Below are positions 37,870 to 47,121 of a stretch of DNA of 64,000 nt, in pieces (the first letter of the stretch is position 1; every line of letters begins with the position of its first letter). The position numbers and the translations under genes are program-made. The notes beneath the pieces were generated by a model. The model saw only the letters and a program-made list of their open reading frames with translations, did not search any database and was not told where the DNA came from. The stretch spans positions 186,001-250,000 of the forward strand of contig NZ_OY782870.1 in assembly GCF_963678545.1 (NCBI RefSeq). Direction: 5' to 3'. This DNA comes from an uncultured Methanomethylovorans sp. GTDB taxonomy: Archaea > Halobacteriota > Methanosarcinia > Methanosarcinales > Methanosarcinaceae.

Positions 37870-38001
37870 GGCTCTGTAGAATACCTATTAAAATCAATAT
37901 CTATAGTCAGAAAGAGGTGTTTTCTAACGATACCTAAAGAAACATTTTAGAAAAATCTCAATTATGTTTCTTGCTTGAATATCGAGGATGTCTACAGAGC
38001 C
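37870..38001. mobile_element. 132 bp MITE with 8 bp target duplication
   Basis: Perfect 11 bp terminal inverted repeats (GGCTCTGTAGA ... TCTACAGAGCC) flanked by the direct repeat AAATAAAG at 37862-37869 and 38002-38009. There is no ORF inside, so it is moved in trans. No full-length parent with these ends is in the window. Confidence 0.85.
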
Positions 38002-38012
38002 AAATAAAGAGT

Positions 38013-38892
38013 GAGCCTGTATCAAAACTATAAATACTATTTCTCTGAATGTTATTGTGGGGATATGAATGGAATTCAGAGAACTCTCTGATGATCAATG
38101 GAAGTTTATAAAGCCACACTTGCCACCACAACCAATTACCGGAAGAAAGAGAGCTGATGACCGTAAGGTCATCAATGGTATTCTCTTTGTTCTGATAACA
38201 GGTTGCAGATGGGGAGATATGCCAGCTATTTATGGTTCCCAGGCAACTGCCTGGAGAAGGCTGAAAAGGTGGTCAGAGGAAGGTATATGGAACGAGATAA
38301 TGGAATCCCTTCGGGATTCCGCTTACCAGAAAGGTAAGTTCTCATTGGATACAGTGTGTATCGATAGCAGTTTCATCGAAACTAAAAAAGGGGAGATGAC
38401 TCCTCGTACAACGGTCACAAGAAAAGAAAAGGCATAAAGATCCATGCATGTGTAAGTTGTGAAGGTTTTCCACTTACAATCCAAATATCTTCTGGAAAAG
38501 AGCACGATAGACAGCACTTCATTGAAGTTATGGAGGATATTAAGGTTAAGACCGATGGAAGACCAAGGACAAGACCTCTTGAAGTTCTGGCAGACGCTGC
38601 GTACGACGATACAGAAATCAGGCAGTACTTAAGGTCCAGAGCTATCAAAAGCAACATACCGATCAATACAAGGAACAGTAAAAGAAAGAAAAGAGGAAGA
38701 CCTACTCGATTTGATGAAGAAACATATTATTACAGAGGAACTATAGAACGATTCTTTGCATGGTTGAAGATGGGATTTAGAAAATTAGCAAGTAGATATG
38801 AACGTCTTAATGTGGTTTTCAAAGGATTGTTAGATATTGCATGTTTCCTGTTGTGTTGGAAAAAGGTGTGAGTGAAGTTTTGAAATAGGCTC
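38013..38892 (+). mobile_element. IS5-family insertion sequence, copy A (880 bp)
   Basis: The ends are defined by comparison with copy B at 44007-44886. The terminal inverted repeat is GAGCCTGTATCAAAACT against GAGCCTATTTCAAAACT, 17 bp with two mismatches. It is flanked by AGT on both sides (3 bp target duplication). It was inserted directly against the right target repeat of the 132 bp MITE. It differs from copy B by one base in the coding region (Asp versus Asn). Confidence 0.9.
38069..38871 (+). CDS. IS5-type transposase, two frames joined by -1 frameshift (copy A)
   Basis: ORF 1 (38069-38437) encodes the DUF4096-like N-terminus and the first catalytic Asp (TVCIDSSFIE). The rest of the DDE domain is in the -1 frame to 38871 (second Asp in VLADAAYDDTEI, Glu in YYRGTIERFFAWLK). 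The -1 frame opens right after A6G4 at 38384-38393 and reads RGDDSSYNGHKKRKGIKIH, exactly the text that follows in this family. Programmed frameshifting or transcript slippage at that run would yield a fusion of about 267 residues, as known for IS5-group elements. Confidence 0.85.
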
Positions 38893-39660
38893 AGTTATTA
38901 TTAACATGCAGATGTTTACTTATTCTAGGTCTAGAAATCAACTGCTGTAAGCAGGAGTGAATATTATATTTCTTTTCTATATAAAAAGTTCATTTTTGCA
39001 TATTGAGTTGGTTTCAAAACTCATTTTATATCATTAATAGGGTCCTTTTGAACTAATATTGTAATGGAAGATGTACAGAGGCTATTTTTAGCCGTAAGTA
39101 GTCAATAAAAGGCCCTCTATAAAAAGTACATCTTAATATTTGATTAATTCTGTAATTAAGGATTCATTGAACTCTAATCAAAGAAGAATACATTAATAAT
39201 GCTTTAATAGCCATCCATTGACATATAGGCTATTGTTACTGTTTTTTTAAATCTCCAAATCAAAATTAATAGAGGACAAATATAGCACTACAAGATAAAT
39301 AAGACGATAATTGAGAGTAAAATGAAAAATAACTATGTTTTGTGATGTACATTTGATGGGGGGAATATGGATTGATACTAAGATAGAAAAAATAAGTTCT
39401 CCTAATCTTAGAAATGATTTCTATTTTGAAAGGACCCTAATCATTTAATTAACGCCCACTAATGGAATCATCACCATAAATATTTGATTTTTCCCTGTTA
39501 AAGTTAAAAGAAAAATGGTAGAAGTTTTGAAACATGTTCATTATTTATCATTGATACTCCTCCCCTAACTAATCCAGTTTATTGCATCCATATCAGAGTA
39601 GGAAAAAATTACACATTGAATAATGCACATTTTCTTAAAGAATTAGAGGAAAGAAGAATA
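38893..39660. other. Non-coding stretch between IS copy A and the amt3 promoter
   Basis: It contains the 400 bp inverted-repeat element described next and AT-rich sequence. No gene is visible on either strand. Confidence 0.5.
39039..39438. mobile_element. 400 bp inverted-repeat-bounded element without ORF
   Basis: The ends AGGGTCCTTTTGAA and (reverse complement of the right end) AGGGTCCTTTCAAA form a 14 bp near-perfect terminal repeat. A possible 3 bp duplication AAT flanks it. Inside, AAGATGTAC and GTACATCTT form another inverted pair near the left end. It has no coding capacity, so it is a MITE-like or deleted transposon. Confidence 0.6.
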
Positions 39661-39676
39661 GGTAGTAATAGAAGAA

Positions 39677-39714
39677 TTTAAATAGGATAAAGTCTACAGG
39701 GGATTACCGACTTC
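39677..39714 (+). promoter_or_regulatory. amt3 promoter: TATA box plus conserved nitrogen block
   Basis: TATA TTTAAATA (39677-39684), then AGTCTACAGGGG and ATTACCGACTTC (39691-39714). AAGTC and GACTT form a perfect 5 bp inverted repeat with 14 bp between. The part ACAGGGGATTACCGA resembles the nifH promoter. Confidence 0.6.
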
Positions 39715-39737
39715 CTATTGGAGAAAGGTGTACGTTT

Positions 39738-41294
39738 ATGCAAATGGTGTGTAAAGAGAACGGCCGAAGATTTTCGGGAAGATCCTTATCGATCTTATCA
39801 ATTATACTTATAATGTTAATGGTATCGATACCAGCAGTAACAGCCGATCCTACGGGAGCAGATACAGATTATTCAAGCTATGTAGCATCAAGCACAGGAG
39901 GCGCGCCTTCTTTAGCCGACGTTGCCAGTGCTACAGGACATAATAGTGTAGCCATCAATATAATGTGGACATTGATTGCAGGTTTTCTGGTTATGTTCAT
40001 GCAAGCAGGATTTGCAATGGTAGAAACTGGTTTTGTCCGCGTAAAGAACGTTGCTCATACGATGGCTATGAACTTCTTGGTGTACCCACTGGGTATGTTG
40101 GGTTTCTTCCTAACAGGATTTGCGCTCATGTTCGGAGGAGTTGGCCCATTAGCAACTTTGGGAGGCTATGCAGGACTTAGCCATGAATTTACTATAAACA
40201 TCCTAGGTCATCCGTTTGGTCTTTTTGGTATGAGCGGATTTGCGCTTATCGGAGTATACGATGTAGGAGTATTCGCACTATTCTTATTCCAAATGGTATT
40301 CATGGATACCACCGCTACAATTCCAACCGGTGCATTGGCAGAACGCTGGAAGTTCTTAGCATTCTGTATAATGGGATTCATGATTGGTGCCGTTATATAC
40401 CCATTGTATGGCAACTGGGTATGGGGCGGAGGCTGGCTGGCACAGCTTGGTGTTAATTTCGGTCTTGGACACGGACATGTGGATTTTGCGGGCTCATCAG
40501 TTGTACATATGACAGGAGGAGTTATTGGTCTTGTGGGTGCCTTGCTGATCGGTCCACGCATAGGCAAGTACGGCAAGGATGGTTCAGTTAACGCCATACC
40601 CGGCCATAGCATTCCAATGGCTATAATTGGTACATTTATACTTGCTTTCGGCTGGTTCGGATTCAATGCAGGTTCAACAATGGCAGGAGGGGACCTGAGA
40701 ATATCAATAGTAGCTGTAAACACAATGCTAGCTTCCGCAACAGGAGCTATTATGGCAGTAGCATGGATGTGGGGAGTACGGACAAAAAAACCAGATCCAG
40801 GTATGGCATGTAATGGTATGCTGGCAGGACTTGTTGCGATCACTGCACCTTGCGCATTCGTGAACCAGATCAGTGCTTGTATAATTGGACTTGTCTCAGG
40901 CATCCTTGTAGTAGAAGCAGTATTCTTTGTTGAAAGAAAACTAAAGGTAGACGACCCAGTGGGCGCTGTAGCCGTACACGGAGTAAACGGTGCATGGGGC
41001 TGTCTTGCATTGGGCCTCTTTGCAGATGGTAGCTATGGTGCCGGCTGGAATGGAGTCTCAGGAACAGTAACAGGTCTATTCTACGGAGATGCTTCGCAGT
41101 TCATAGCACAGATTATAGGTGTTGGTACTAACATAATAGTAATTGGTATCCTAGCATTTATCACATATAAGTTGATCAACCTAATCACACCAATGCGTGT
41201 AACCCCTGAAGTAGAAATTGCAGGACTTGATGTACCAGAAGTTGGTTGCCCTGGCTATGTCGGAAGTATTCCAGAAAATGAGGGAACAGCATGA
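39738..41294 (+). CDS. amt: Ammonium transporter Amt (copy 3, divergent)
   Basis: A 518-residue Amt clearly older than the other two. It has a signal peptide (to about IPAVTA), a longer periplasm-side N-terminus, about 11 helices, Amt signatures (MQAGFAMVETGFVRVKN) and the twin His (SSVVHMTGG and VHGVNGAWG). It keeps the C-terminal tail motif EIAGLD that contacts GlnK. Its stop overlaps the glnK3 start (ATGA), which implies tight translational coupling. It has its own nitrogen-type promoter. Confidence 0.95.
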   Translation: MQMVCKENGRRFSGRSLSILSIILIMLMVSIPAVTADPTGADTDYSSYVASSTGGAPSLADVASATGHNSVAINIMWTLIAGFLVMFMQAGFAMVETGFVRVKNVAHTMAMNFLVYPLGMLGFFLTGFALMFGGVGPLATLGGYAGLSHEFTINILGHPFGLFGMSGFALIGVYDVGVFALFLFQMVFMDTTATIPTGALAERWKFLAFCIMGFMIGAVIYPLYGNWVWGGGWLAQLGVNFGLGHGHVDFAGSSVVHMTGGVIGLVGALLIGPRIGKYGKDGSVNAIPGHSIPMAIIGTFILAFGWFGFNAGSTMAGGDLRISIVAVNTMLASATGAIMAVAWMWGVRTKKPDPGMACNGMLAGLVAITAPCAFVNQISACIIGLVSGILVVEAVFFVERKLKVDDPVGAVAVHGVNGAWGCLALGLFADGSYGAGWNGVSGTVTGLFYGDASQFIAQIIGVGTNIIVIGILAFITYKLINLITPMRVTPEVEIAGLDVPEVGCPGYVGSIPENEGTA

Positions 41295-41629
41295 GAAAGA
41301 TCGAAGCAGTCATAAGGCCTACAAAGGTCCAGGAAGTAAAAGATGCACTGGATGAGGCTGGATTCGAGAGCATGACACTTACCGAGGTAAAGGGACGTGG
41401 AAAGCAGAAGGGTGTGCTCCAACAGTGGAGAGGTCAGAAGTATTGTGTAGACCTACTCCCCAAGGTGAAAATGGAACTGGTCGTACCTGCTGATAAAGCA
41501 GATGCAGTAGTTGATGTCATTATGAAGCACGCTCAAACAGGCTCTATTGGTGATGGAAAAATATTCATCTACCCAATAGAAAAGATAATTAGAATCAGAA
41601 CAGCAGAAACAAACGAGGATGCACTTTAA
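41291..41629 (+). CDS. glnK: PII signalling protein GlnK (copy 3)
   Basis: A 112-residue PII protein nearly identical to copies 1 and 2 although its Amt partner is divergent. This is a sign of gene conversion among the glnK genes. The T-loop reads GRGKQKGVLQQWRGQKYCVD. It shares its 3' flank with glnK1 rather than glnK2. Confidence 0.95.
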   Translation: MRKIEAVIRPTKVQEVKDALDEAGFESMTLTEVKGRGKQKGVLQQWRGQKYCVDLLPKVKMELVVPADKADAVVDVIMKHAQTGSIGDGKIFIYPIEKIIRIRTAETNEDAL

Positions 41630-41644
41630 GTGCACCCTTTTTTT
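41620..41644 (+). terminator. glnK3 terminator
   Basis: TGCACTTTAAGTGCA with embedded TAA, then CCC and seven T, identical to that of glnK1. Confidence 0.75.
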
Positions 41645-41660
41645 CAACCATCGTGGGCCC

Positions 41661-41737
41661 TGAGGATTAAAACACCACTGATCATTGATAGATCGTAATT
41701 CCATATCCCTAAGCCTTCCATAGTTTGTCCTACGGGC
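41661..41737 (+). ncRNA. Conserved post-glnK block, copy 3
   Basis: Very similar to the block after glnK1. The first stem has changed from GATCA to GATCG on one side only, which keeps pairing through U-G. Confidence 0.35.
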
Positions 41738-41948
41738 CCCTTCCCTTATTTTTAGTAGCAAATTACTAATATGAAAAACGTGTTCAATCGTTCTTAGATA
41801 TAATAAAGCTGTTAGAAAATACAAGGGTACATATAGTTTTATTATCCCAAATATTATGAAAAATAATGTTTTGAACAACTCTTTATATGAAATACCAAGA
41901 TTTTCATCTTTTTTATGATTACTATAAATCAACATGGGTGGAATAAGA

Positions 41949-43934
41949 ATGCAAAATGGTGAAGAACATGGTAGTAAATTAAAGGCTCTAAAAACTTTAA
42001 TTATCGGAAAACCTCGTAATCCTTTTGATTCTGACATATTTCATAAGGTTTCCTTGATAGCTCTTTTTGCATGGGTTGGTTTGGGTTCTGACGCAATGTC
42101 TTCTGCCTCATATGGTCCAGAAGAAGCATATTTGGCATTGGGAAGTCATGTTTATCTTGCCATATTTGTAGCACTGAGCATCGTCCTGACGATCTTTGTG
42201 ATAAGCACAAGCTACTCCCAAATAATAGAACTATTCCCCACCGGTGGTGGTGGATATTTAGTTGCAAGTAAGTTGTTATCCCCCTCCCTCGGTATGATAT
42301 CCGGTTGTGCGCTCCTTATAGACTATGTGCTCACGATTGCTATTTCAATAGCAAGCGGAGTAGATGCCATGATGAGCTTCCTGCCAATGAGCTTGCATAT
42401 ATTCAAATTAGGATTTGCTTTTTTTGTAATTGTGGGAATTATTTTGTTAAATTTAAGAGGAGTTAAAGAATCAGTTATATTTTTATTACCTATATTTGCA
42501 TTGTTCATAATCGCTCATGTGATACTTATATTATATGGCCTTGCCACTCATATAACAATCGTGCCAACAGTAGTAAGTGCTACAACTACTGACGTCAAAA
42601 GTGTACTGTCAGGAGCAGGTCTTTCTGGTTTGCTCTTTCTTATTCTGCATTCATACAGCATGGGTGCAGGTACATATACTGGAATTGAAGCTGTAAGTAA
42701 TGCTGTACCAGTGATGAGAGATCCTAAAGTGAAAACAGCAAAGAGAACCATGCGCCTCATGGCAATTTCACTTGCATTCATGGCAGCAGGACTGATGGTT
42801 ACATACATTCTATATGGTGTATCTCCTGTGCAGGGAAAAACCCTCAATGCCGTCCTATTTCAAAATATTACGAGTTCCTGGGGACCCCTAGGTCACTATT
42901 TTGTAGTAGCCACACTTATATCGGAAGCAGGGCTGTTGTTTGTAGCAGCTCAGACCGGATTTTTAGACGGGCCAAGGGTCCTTGCAAATATGGCATTGGA
43001 CAGATGGGTACCTACCAGATTTGCAACCCTGAGTGATAGGCTTGTGACTCAAAATGGTGTTCTAATAATGGGAATTTCGGCTTTGGTCATGGTTTTCCTT
43101 ACCCAAGGTTCGGTCAAGCTCCTTATCGTACTTTACAGTATAGCAGTTTTCATAACATTCATTCTATCTCAGGCAGGAATGGTACGCCATTGGTGGAAGG
43201 TAAAAAAGGAAATCAAAGAATGGAAGAGAAAATTTATCATTAATGGAATAGGCCTGATTCTGACAGTTTTGATATTGTTGTCTGTAATAACCGTTAAGTT
43301 CAACGAAGGCGCATGGGTGACACTCCTGATTATTACAGCCTTTGTAGGAGTGGTAGTCCTAATAAGGCGTCATTATGACTCTGCATCAGTTTTAATCAAA
43401 GAACTGAATGCCAAGTTCATTATTTCTCCACACTGCATGAACATCATCAAAAATGATACACCTGATAAGGCCGATATGCAAGAAAAGACTGCGGTACTGC
43501 TTGTAAACGGTTATAACGGTTTGGGAATTCAAGCTTTGTCCAGCATATTCAAGCTGTTTGACTGCACCTATAAAAACTATGTGTTTATACAAATTGGTGT
43601 AATAGATGCTGGTGTGTTCAAAGGAGTGGAAGAGATCCAAAAACTCCAAGCTGAAGTAAGTGAGGGTGTCGACAAGTATGTGAAGTTGATCACATCCTAT
43701 GGATATCATGCAGACAGTTTTACTTCAGTGGGCACTGATGTTGTTGAAGAGATCACAAAACTAGCGCCAGCCATTTTGGAGAAATACCCCAATGCTGTAT
43801 TTTTTGGCGGACAGATCGTCTTCCCGGATGATTCAATGATCACTAGATGGCTACACAACTACACTGTATTCGCATCACAGAGAAGACTGTACAAGGATGG
43901 AATTCCGTTTGTAGTTTTACCAATAAAAGTATGA
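41949..43934 (+). CDS. KimA-like APC-family potassium importer
   Basis: A 661-residue protein: about 12 membrane helices in residues 30-470 and a 180-residue cytoplasmic C-terminal domain. The N-terminal signature GLGSDAMSSASYGPEEAYLALG matches the SDALSS-YG-EE motif of KimA/YdaO-type high-affinity K+ importers. Other family segments are FPTGGGGYLVASKLL and TGIEAVSNAVPVM. Amino acids are a less likely substrate. The ATG at 41949 is preferred because GGTGG lies directly before it. The second K+ transporter, Kup, follows beyond an IS5 element. Confidence 0.82.
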   Translation: MQNGEEHGSKLKALKTLIIGKPRNPFDSDIFHKVSLIALFAWVGLGSDAMSSASYGPEEAYLALGSHVYLAIFVALSIVLTIFVISTSYSQIIELFPTGGGGYLVASKLLSPSLGMISGCALLIDYVLTIAISIASGVDAMMSFLPMSLHIFKLGFAFFVIVGIILLNLRGVKESVIFLLPIFALFIIAHVILILYGLATHITIVPTVVSATTTDVKSVLSGAGLSGLLFLILHSYSMGAGTYTGIEAVSNAVPVMRDPKVKTAKRTMRLMAISLAFMAAGLMVTYILYGVSPVQGKTLNAVLFQNITSSWGPLGHYFVVATLISEAGLLFVAAQTGFLDGPRVLANMALDRWVPTRFATLSDRLVTQNGVLIMGISALVMVFLTQGSVKLLIVLYSIAVFITFILSQAGMVRHWWKVKKEIKEWKRKFIINGIGLILTVLILLSVITVKFNEGAWVTLLIITAFVGVVVLIRRHYDSASVLIKELNAKFIISPHCMNIIKNDTPDKADMQEKTAVLLVNGYNGLGIQALSSIFKLFDCTYKNYVFIQIGVIDAGVFKGVEEIQKLQAEVSEGVDKYVKLITSYGYHADSFTSVGTDVVEEITKLAPAILEKYPNAVFFGGQIVFPDDSMITRWLHNYTVFASQRRLYKDGIPFVVLPIKV

Positions 43935-44006
43935 AGCGAGTTTTGATACAAATTCTCTTCATACTTTTATGAATATAACAGAAGAAAGAATGGTTACACA
44001 TTCATT

Positions 44007-44886
44007 GAGCCTGTATCAAAACTATAAATACTATTTCTCTGAATGTTATTGTGGGGATATGAATGGAATTCAGAGAACTCTCTGATGATCAATGGAAGTT
44101 TATAAAGCCACACTTGCCACCACAACCAATTACCGGAAGAAAGAGAGCTGATGACCGTAAGGTCATCAATGGTATTCTCTTTGTTCTGATAACAGGTTGC
44201 AGATGGGGAGATATGCCAGCTATTTATGGTTCCCAGGCAACTGCCTGGAGAAGGCTGAAAAGGTGGTCAGAGGAAGGTATATGGAACGAGATAATGGAAT
44301 CCCTTCGGGATTCCGCTTACCAGAAAGGTAAGTTCTCATTGGATACAGTGTGTATCGATAGCAGTTTCATCGAAACTAAAAAAGGGGAGATGACTCCTCG
44401 TACAACGGTCACAAGAAAAGAAAAGGCATAAAGATCCATGCATGTGTAAGTTGTGAAGGTTTTCCACTTACAATCCAAATATCTTCTGGAAAAGAGCACG
44501 ATAGACAGCACTTCATTGAAGTTATGGAGGATATTAAGGTTAAGACCGATGGAAGACCAAGGACAAGACCTCTTGAAGTTCTGGCAGACGCTGCGTACGA
44601 CGATACAGAAATCAGGCAGTACTTAAGGTCCAGAGCTATCAAAAGCAACATACCGATCAATACAAGGAACAGTAAAAGAAAGAAAAGAGGAAGACCTACT
44701 CGATTTAATGAAGAAACATATTATTACAGAGGAACTATAGAACGATTCTTTGCATGGTTGAAGATGGGATTTAGAAAATTAGCAAGTAGATATGAACGTC
44801 TTAATGTGGTTTTCAAAGGATTGTTAGATATTGCATGTTTCCTGTTGTGTTGGAAAAAGGTGTGAGTGAAGTTTTGAAATAGGCTC
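44007..44886 (+). mobile_element. IS5-family insertion sequence, copy B (880 bp)
   Basis: Nearly identical to copy A at 38013-38892, in the same orientation. The flanks show ATT on both sides (3 bp duplication). It lies between the two potassium transporter genes and may have separated or altered their transcription. Confidence 0.9.
44063..44865 (+). CDS. IS5-type transposase, two frames joined by -1 frameshift (copy B)
   Basis: Same structure as copy A: first frame 44063-44431, second frame to 44865, with the A6G4 slip run at 44378-44387. It differs by one residue (Asn instead of Asp in the RPTRFNEE segment). The catalytic Asp, Asp and Glu are all kept, so both copies may be functional. Confidence 0.85.
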
Positions 44887-45121
44887 ATTATTAAAAATCA
44901 GTTGCTTAAATAGCACTTTTTTAGTAATTATTTAGTTTTAAACATTCGATGCTAAAACATAATATAACATAATCATAATGACTTTTCAGATATAATTAAT
45001 AATTATGTGTGCCATATAATATATATTCAAGTCATATAAAGAAAGTACATGACTGAATTATGTTGCTCAAAATGATTTTTTGATGATGGGAACAGTGTAT
45101 TGATAGGTTGACCTGATTATT

Positions 45122-46933
45122 ATGCTCGACAAAAAAGATATTAGTGGAATTGTTAAATCTACTGGACTTGTTTTTGGTGATATTGGTACCAGCCCTATCT
45201 ATACCCTTACAGTTATCTTTATCATTACAGCTTCTACACCTTCTAATATAATGGGAGTTTTATCTTTAATTGTATGGACACTTGTAACACTTGTATCCAT
45301 AGAATACGCCTGGCTTGCCATGAACCTTGGGAAAAAAGGAGAGGGCGGGACGATCGTACTTAAGGAATTGCTTGTCCCCATGTTAAAATCAGGTAGAAAA
45401 ATAACATTTATTACGATATTGGCTTATATTGGTATTTCGTTCCTCGTTGGAGATGGCATAATAACACCTGCCATCAGCATACTCAGTGCCGTGGAGGGAA
45501 TACGTATCATTCCCGGACTTCAATTTATAAGGCAAGAAACCCTTATGCTGATTGCTGCAATCATCGCAATATGCCTATTTTCATTCCAGAAAAAAGGAAC
45601 TGAAAAAATTGCATGGGTCTTTGGACCTCTGATGGTCGTATGGTTTTTATGTCTTGCTTTTTCTGGCATCGCATCTATAATATACACACCATCTGTGCTT
45701 AAGGCTATAAATCCATATTATGCTATCGATTTTCTGTTACATAACGGGTGGTCAGGATTCTTTGTATTATCTGAAGTGATTCTGTGTGCAACAGGAGGAG
45801 AAGCATTATATGCTGATATGGGCCATCTTGGAAGAGAACCGATCCTGAAAGCCTGGAGACTGATCTTTATTGCATTAGTTTTATCGTATCTTGGTCAAGG
45901 AGCATTCCTTATAAGAAACCCTGATTCCAGGAATATACTATACGAGATGATATTTCAACAAGCACATTTCTTGTATTTGCCTTTCCTCATGCTTAGCATT
46001 GTAGCTACGGTTATTGCGTCCCAGGCAATGATTAGTGGCATGTTCTCAGTAGCGTACCAGGCAGTAACTACCAGAATAGCACCACTTTTAAAAATTGGGT
46101 ATACTTCCAATATGATTAAATCACAGATCTACATCAGCGTTGTGAACTGGTTGCTTCTTATTGCTGTACTGTTTGCCATATTAGAGTTCAGGGAATCCAG
46201 CAGGCTTGCTGCTGCATACGGTTTAACTGTAACAGGTACGATGGTGATCACTGGTATAATGATGACTAGTATCTATTATTTAAAGAAAGATTTTACTAAA
46301 GCCGTAATTTCTATGTGTGTAACATATATTGCAATGATATTCCTGATTTCCAACACTTATAAGTTATCACATGGAGGCTACTGGTCCCTGTCCATTGCAC
46401 TTTTGTTTTTCAGTCTGATCATGATATATACAAAAGGACAACAAAAACTTTACCAGTCATTAGCAGCAATGAACAAAAAGGATTTTCTTGAAAAATATAA
46501 CCAAACATATAATTCCACAAATAAAATAGGTGGAACAGCCCTCTTCTTTGCCAGAGAAGTAGACTCTATTCCCCAGTATATCACACATACAATGTTCGAC
46601 AATGGGATTATATATATGGAGAATATTCTCGTCACGATAGTCATACTTGACATTCCTTTTGGAGTAACAAGTTCATTCAAAGAAGAACTTGCGAAAGGAT
46701 TGAAGGTATTTGAAATTACGATGGGGTATATGGAAGTTGTAGATGTTGCAGAAGTATTAAATGCTGCAGAAATAACTGAAAAAACCATCTTCTATGGAGT
46801 GGAAGACATCGTAACTGATAATCCAGCCTGGAAGATATTCTCTGTCATTAAAAGAATATCTCCTTCTTTTGTGCAATTCCATAAACTGTCCCCAGATAAA
46901 ATTCATGGTGTTGTCACAAGAGTTGAGATGTAA
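45122..46933 (+). CDS. kup: Kup-family potassium uptake protein
   Basis: A 603-residue K+/H+ symporter with about 12 membrane helices and a short cytoplasmic C-terminus. The N-terminal signature GLVFGDIGTSPIYTLTVIF and the later GEGGTIVLKELL, VGDGIITPAISILSAVEG and CATGGEALYADMGHLG are diagnostic for the Kup/HAK family. The roughly 230 bp before it is AT-rich with probable TATA elements. With the KimA-like gene it gives the cell two independent K+ importers in one neighbourhood. Confidence 0.93.
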   Translation: MLDKKDISGIVKSTGLVFGDIGTSPIYTLTVIFIITASTPSNIMGVLSLIVWTLVTLVSIEYAWLAMNLGKKGEGGTIVLKELLVPMLKSGRKITFITILAYIGISFLVGDGIITPAISILSAVEGIRIIPGLQFIRQETLMLIAAIIAICLFSFQKKGTEKIAWVFGPLMVVWFLCLAFSGIASIIYTPSVLKAINPYYAIDFLLHNGWSGFFVLSEVILCATGGEALYADMGHLGREPILKAWRLIFIALVLSYLGQGAFLIRNPDSRNILYEMIFQQAHFLYLPFLMLSIVATVIASQAMISGMFSVAYQAVTTRIAPLLKIGYTSNMIKSQIYISVVNWLLLIAVLFAILEFRESSRLAAAYGLTVTGTMVITGIMMTSIYYLKKDFTKAVISMCVTYIAMIFLISNTYKLSHGGYWSLSIALLFFSLIMIYTKGQQKLYQSLAAMNKKDFLEKYNQTYNSTNKIGGTALFFAREVDSIPQYITHTMFDNGIIYMENILVTIVILDIPFGVTSSFKEELAKGLKVFEITMGYMEVVDVAEVLNAAEITEKTIFYGVEDIVTDNPAWKIFSVIKRISPSFVQFHKLSPDKIHGVVTRVEM

Positions 46934-47121
46934 AGCCTTTTGTGCTGAATATCTAAGCTATTCTGAAATAGATAAGCAATGGAATACAGGCACTACAAAA
47001 CTAAAAATACTTATATTGAATGTGAACATAGGCTTTTCCAAAATCATTCTAATACTGCGTGAGTTTTCAATGCAGTTTTCAGACATGTGATAAGGATCAA
47101 CAGTTCAGATCGATCAAGCCC

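Noticed and set aside
38013..44886. Composite transposon made of IS5 copies A and B
   Set aside because: Each copy has its own different 3 bp duplication, so they inserted separately; only later recombination between them is plausible.
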